64,000 nt of DNA from Gavia stellata. Lineage: Eukaryota > Chordata > Aves > Gaviiformes > Gaviidae. Below, one piece after another: positions 62,901 to 64,000 of this stretch. The position numbers and the translations under genes were made by a program. Under the pieces are notes generated by a model that was not told where the DNA came from, did no database searches, and saw only the letters and a list, made by a program, of their open reading frames with translations. The number at the start of each line of letters is the position of its first letter. The stretch's first letter is position 1. The stretch is taken from assembly GCF_030936135.1 (NCBI RefSeq), contig NC_082611.1, positions 8,943,001-9,007,000 on the forward strand, written 5' to 3'.

Positions 62901-64000
62901 ATACTGGCGCTCGTGTTCAGAACGGCTATCCTGGAGATATGGAGAAAAACAAGAGTCACTACCACATACTGAAAACATACAAAATGCCAGAGAGCTGGAT
63001 TCCTCATTCCAAACTGTGACCACCCTGTCATTACTGCACCATTCAAGTGTTCCACAACGCTAACTGGCATTCTTGAACGATGCTCACATGATGTGGGAAC
63101 ATTTCTGTTGCTATGACTTTGAACTCTCCTGACAGACATGCATGTGGGTCAGACAAACAGGATTTCTGACACCCAGCTGACTGGGTTCCCCAAGTCTTTC
63201 ACAAAGTCCAGTTCATAATTCAAGACCTGAGTGATTCTTGTACTCAGACCCCCATTTATGTTTGTCCAACTCTCAGTTTTAAACCTTTTTCAGCGTGGAG
63301 ACCCCAAAGCATTATCCAGCGGAGGAGGTACAGAGCACTGCAGGGTCTTTTCAAGCCTACCGACCTACTTTTCTTCATTATCTTTTGATGATTCCCCGAT
63401 TCCCATGGGCCCTGATTTAAAAACAGTTCTAGACTTGGCTAAGCCTTCAGGCCCAGGCGGCCTCCTCAGCAGCCAGCACACACCTACCTTCAAGCCATAA
63501 TAATGTAGATGAACCCAGTGCTCTTCTGCTTGTCTCTTCTGCAGGAACTCATAGGACTGAACACGTCGTTGACGAGCTTGTTCGGTCTCAGGGCGGGAGA
63601 ATCGTACCTAGAAGATTTGGGCATCATTAAATACAGCCCCAAAACCTTTGAAACAAAACACCTGCATTATTTATTTGGTATATAAGTAACAGAAGCTATG
63701 GGCCCTAGCTCAAATGAATCACCCCTTGCTGTCAGTGACATCTTTATGCTTGTGCAACAAGTGCAAGTCCATCTTAGTTCTCCCCTCTCAAGCCCAGTGT
63801 CACCAGGACTAGCTGAGGCTTCCTGTCCTTTTATTTGGGTGTGAATCGTCATGCTTTCTTGTGAACTTTTGCCTGAACTATCACAAAAAGGAAATCTGGA
63901 CATACAGTAATTTGCTTAACATCATCTTCGGCTTCATCCTGGGATGAATCACCACCTGCCAAAAAAATACAACAGAATGAACACACCACTGCAGTAGAAG
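44923..64000 (-). CDS. POLR3E: POLR3E (RPC5), DNA-directed RNA polymerase III subunit, C-terminal 14 coding exons
   Basis: Fourteen exons carry 1,637 nt, or 544 complete codons plus stop; human RPC5 is 708 aa, so roughly the first 165 residues are off the right edge. Exons in order are 63955-63906, 63607-63488, 62930-62845, 61822-61778, 61693-61602, 60828-60708, 59124-59043, 56591-56532, 55537-55380, 55093-55029, 53496-53000, 48194-48117, 47223-47098 and 44979-44923. Every junction keeps phase. Recognisable human-like blocks include QARQRRVQSYEFLQK, PFANLMSLLG, PAEVLCRGRDFV, LSELKRLFNLHLASLPPGHT and SYGGMWYLKGTVQS. RPC5 is the metazoan counterpart of yeast Rpc37. It pairs with RPC4 on the nuclear Pol III core for initiation and termination, and its animal-specific C-terminal extension of winged-helix domains is mostly encoded here. 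An acidic linker contains RIKEEPVSDEEPMDTS with a psi-K-x-E sumoylation consensus. Confidence 0.98.
44980..47097 (-). other. POLR3E: POLR3E last intron
   Basis: 2.1 kb; overlapping frames near 45.0-45.4 kb have no recognised similarity. Confidence 0.8.
47098..47223 (-). CDS. POLR3E: POLR3E exon, penultimate
   Basis: 126 nt, phase 0, donor GTAAGT. It encodes HRQVLLEIFSKNYRVRRNVI then QNQLSQECGEDLNKQEVDRV, a winged-helix segment. Confidence 0.97.
48117..48194 (-). CDS. POLR3E: POLR3E exon encoding FPPQTAASPDE segment
   Basis: 78 nt, phase 0, between acceptor GTTCTCAG and donor GTAATG. It encodes FPPQTAASPDELKVYALWEA then GDTYDQ. No frame here reaches 60 codons. Confidence 0.96.
48195..52999 (-). 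other. POLR3E: POLR3E 4.8-kb intron
   Basis: Moderately GC-rich with many overlapping frames on both strands, notably 176 codons at 50660-51190. None resembles a known protein. A C-run at 52,927-52,949 lies near the donor. The frame at 48595-48792 opens MTDASGYGG but does not continue as any family I know. Confidence 0.75.
52927..52956. repeat. C23-G-C6 homopolymer tract
   Basis: Twenty-three C, one G, six C. In POLR3E pre-mRNA this reads G6-C-G23, about 45-70 bases after the exon donor at 52,999. Confidence 0.95.
53000..53496 (-). CDS. POLR3E: POLR3E 497-nt exon (acidic linker and winged-helix start)
   Basis: Acceptor TTGTTTCTTGCTAG at 53498-53497, donor GTAAGT at 52999. It encodes HLLLVSGEQRVNMAKAKVKQ, the acidic RIKEEPVSDEEPMDTS linker, LNGHLPGGCIDRVAQELKAF and FVLTLSELKRLFNLHLASLP, ending GCKQILVP. 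The acceptor was chosen because it restores the split codon left by the previous exon; the internal ATG in VNMAKAK is not a start. Confidence 0.96.
53497..55028 (-). other. POLR3E: POLR3E intron
   Basis: 1.5 kb, with an 18-base T-run at 53,881-53,898. Nothing else recognised. Confidence 0.8.
55029..55093 (-). CDS. POLR3E: POLR3E exon encoding LEKVYNLLKEHLTPKK
   Basis: 65 nt between acceptor TTTGTCTTTCAG and donor GTAAAA. It encodes LEKVYNLLKEHLTPKKQEAQ and begins with the last base of the lysine codon split from the previous exon. Confidence 0.96.
55380..55537 (-). CDS. POLR3E: POLR3E exon encoding LCPEDVKDFLEHM
   Basis: 158 nt between acceptor TTTCTTTTAG and donor GTAAAT. It encodes LCPEDVKDFLEHMSVARINK, GWEFMLPYDEDFVKKHPDIV and QRQHMLWMGIQA. 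Confidence 0.97.
55538..56531 (-). other. POLR3E: POLR3E intron
   Basis: 1.0 kb; nothing recognised. Confidence 0.8.
56532..56591 (-). CDS. POLR3E: POLR3E exon encoding MWKFTQDRWVVRKEVAAVTK
   Basis: 60 nt, exactly 20 codons, between acceptor CTTCCCAG and donor GTGAGT. Confidence 0.97.
56592..59042 (-). other. POLR3E: POLR3E intron
   Basis: 2.45 kb with an 18-base A-run at 56,892-56,909. No gene or recognised repeat. Confidence 0.8.
59043..59124 (-). CDS. POLR3E: POLR3E exon encoding DVLYPKDTSSPHSGVPAEVL
   Basis: 82 nt between acceptor TTAATTAACAG and donor GTAAGT. It ends CRGRDFV and completes a split serine codon at the start. Confidence 0.97.
59125..60707 (-). other. POLR3E: POLR3E intron
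   Basis: 1.6 kb; nothing recognised. Confidence 0.8.
60708..60828 (-). CDS. POLR3E: POLR3E exon encoding KVMPFANLMSLLG
   Basis: 121 nt between acceptor TTGCCTTTCAG and donor GTATGG. It encodes KVMPFANLMSLLGSGTDSTA then VLRCIQQVAMLVQGNWVVK, a winged-helix region. Confidence 0.97.
60829..61601 (-). other. POLR3E: POLR3E intron
   Basis: 0.8 kb; its 5' splice site GTTTGT is weaker than the others. Nothing else recognised. Confidence 0.8.
61602..61693 (-). CDS. POLR3E: POLR3E exon encoding SNVLSMAQLRTLPLADQIKI
   Basis: 92 nt after acceptor TTTATCTGCAG. It encodes DKPMAPSNVLSMAQLRTLPL then ADQIKILMKN. It leaves one G before the unusual donor GTTTGT. Confidence 0.95.
61778..61822 (-). CDS. POLR3E: POLR3E small exon encoding EYLMMLMPPS
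   Basis: 45 nt between acceptor TTTCTTCTAG and donor GTAAGT; encodes EYLMMLMPPSVEEE. The intron to the next exon is only 84 bases. Confidence 0.95.
61823..62844 (-). other. POLR3E: POLR3E intron
   Basis: 1.0 kb; nothing recognised. Confidence 0.8.
62845..62930 (-). CDS. POLR3E: POLR3E exon encoding DSRSEHERQYLF
   Basis: 86 nt between acceptor ATCTCCAG and donor GTAATG. It encodes DSRSEHERQYLFSQGHGLAE then NMELIKSP. Confidence 0.97.
62931..63487 (-). other. POLR3E: POLR3E intron
   Basis: 0.56 kb; nothing recognised. Confidence 0.8.
63488..63607 (-). CDS. POLR3E: POLR3E exon encoding RQRRVQSYEFLQKRQAEEHW
   Basis: 120 nt, 40 codons, between acceptor ATCTTCTAG and donor GTAGGT. It begins VRFSRPETEQARQRRVQSYE and ends VHLHYYGLK, part of the Sin-like region that defines the RPC5 family. 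Confidence 0.97.
63906..63955 (-). CDS. POLR3E: POLR3E first exon in window
   Basis: 50 nt between acceptor TTTTTTTGGCAG and donor GTATGT. It encodes GDSSQDEAEDDVKQIT, corresponding to about residue 170 of the human protein. Earlier exons are off the window. Confidence 0.95.

Overview
The window is vertebrate nuclear DNA, almost certainly from a bird. It holds multi-exon genes with consensus GT-AG introns, two CpG-island promoters, and truncated CR1 LINE copies whose 3' ends carry the 8-bp CACAGAAT-type terminal repeat typical of avian and reptilian genomes. Exons were assigned by translating both strands, matching remembered vertebrate families, and checking splice sites and reading phase by hand. 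No database search was possible.

Layout. (1) 1-3,700: CpG-island promoter and first coding exon of METTL9 (minus strand); the rest of that gene lies beyond the left edge. (2) 3,700-9,350: intergenic. (3) 9,486-24,123, minus strand: a complete six-exon MFSD13/TMEM180-type membrane transporter gene (1,401 nt, 466 aa), probably MFSD13B, with CR1 fragments in introns 5 and 2. (4) 24.2-28.6 kb: upstream DNA and a second CpG island. (5) 28,156-41,129, plus strand: a complete five-exon CDR2 gene (1,374 nt, 457 aa) with 3' UTR to about 42.7 or 43.4 kb. (6) 44.1-64.0 kb, minus strand: the last 14 coding exons of POLR3E (RNA polymerase III subunit RPC5), tail-to-tail with CDR2; its 5' exons lie beyond the right edge.

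The neighbours are not an operon and share no obvious pathway: a histidine methyltransferase, an orphan major-facilitator protein, a coiled-coil onconeural antigen and a Pol III subunit. POLR3E and CDR2 are convergent neighbours in human 16p12.2 as well. METTL9 sits much closer to CDR2 here than I recall for human.

I found no undescribed biological system. The observations most worth a second look are a mitotic-type CCAAT/CHR arrangement and a very short strong-context uORF upstream of CDR2, a CR1 copy interrupted by a G25 run plus a tract almost free of T and G, a C23 tract close to a POLR3E splice donor, and a tandem splice acceptor in the transporter gene where only one choice keeps the frame.
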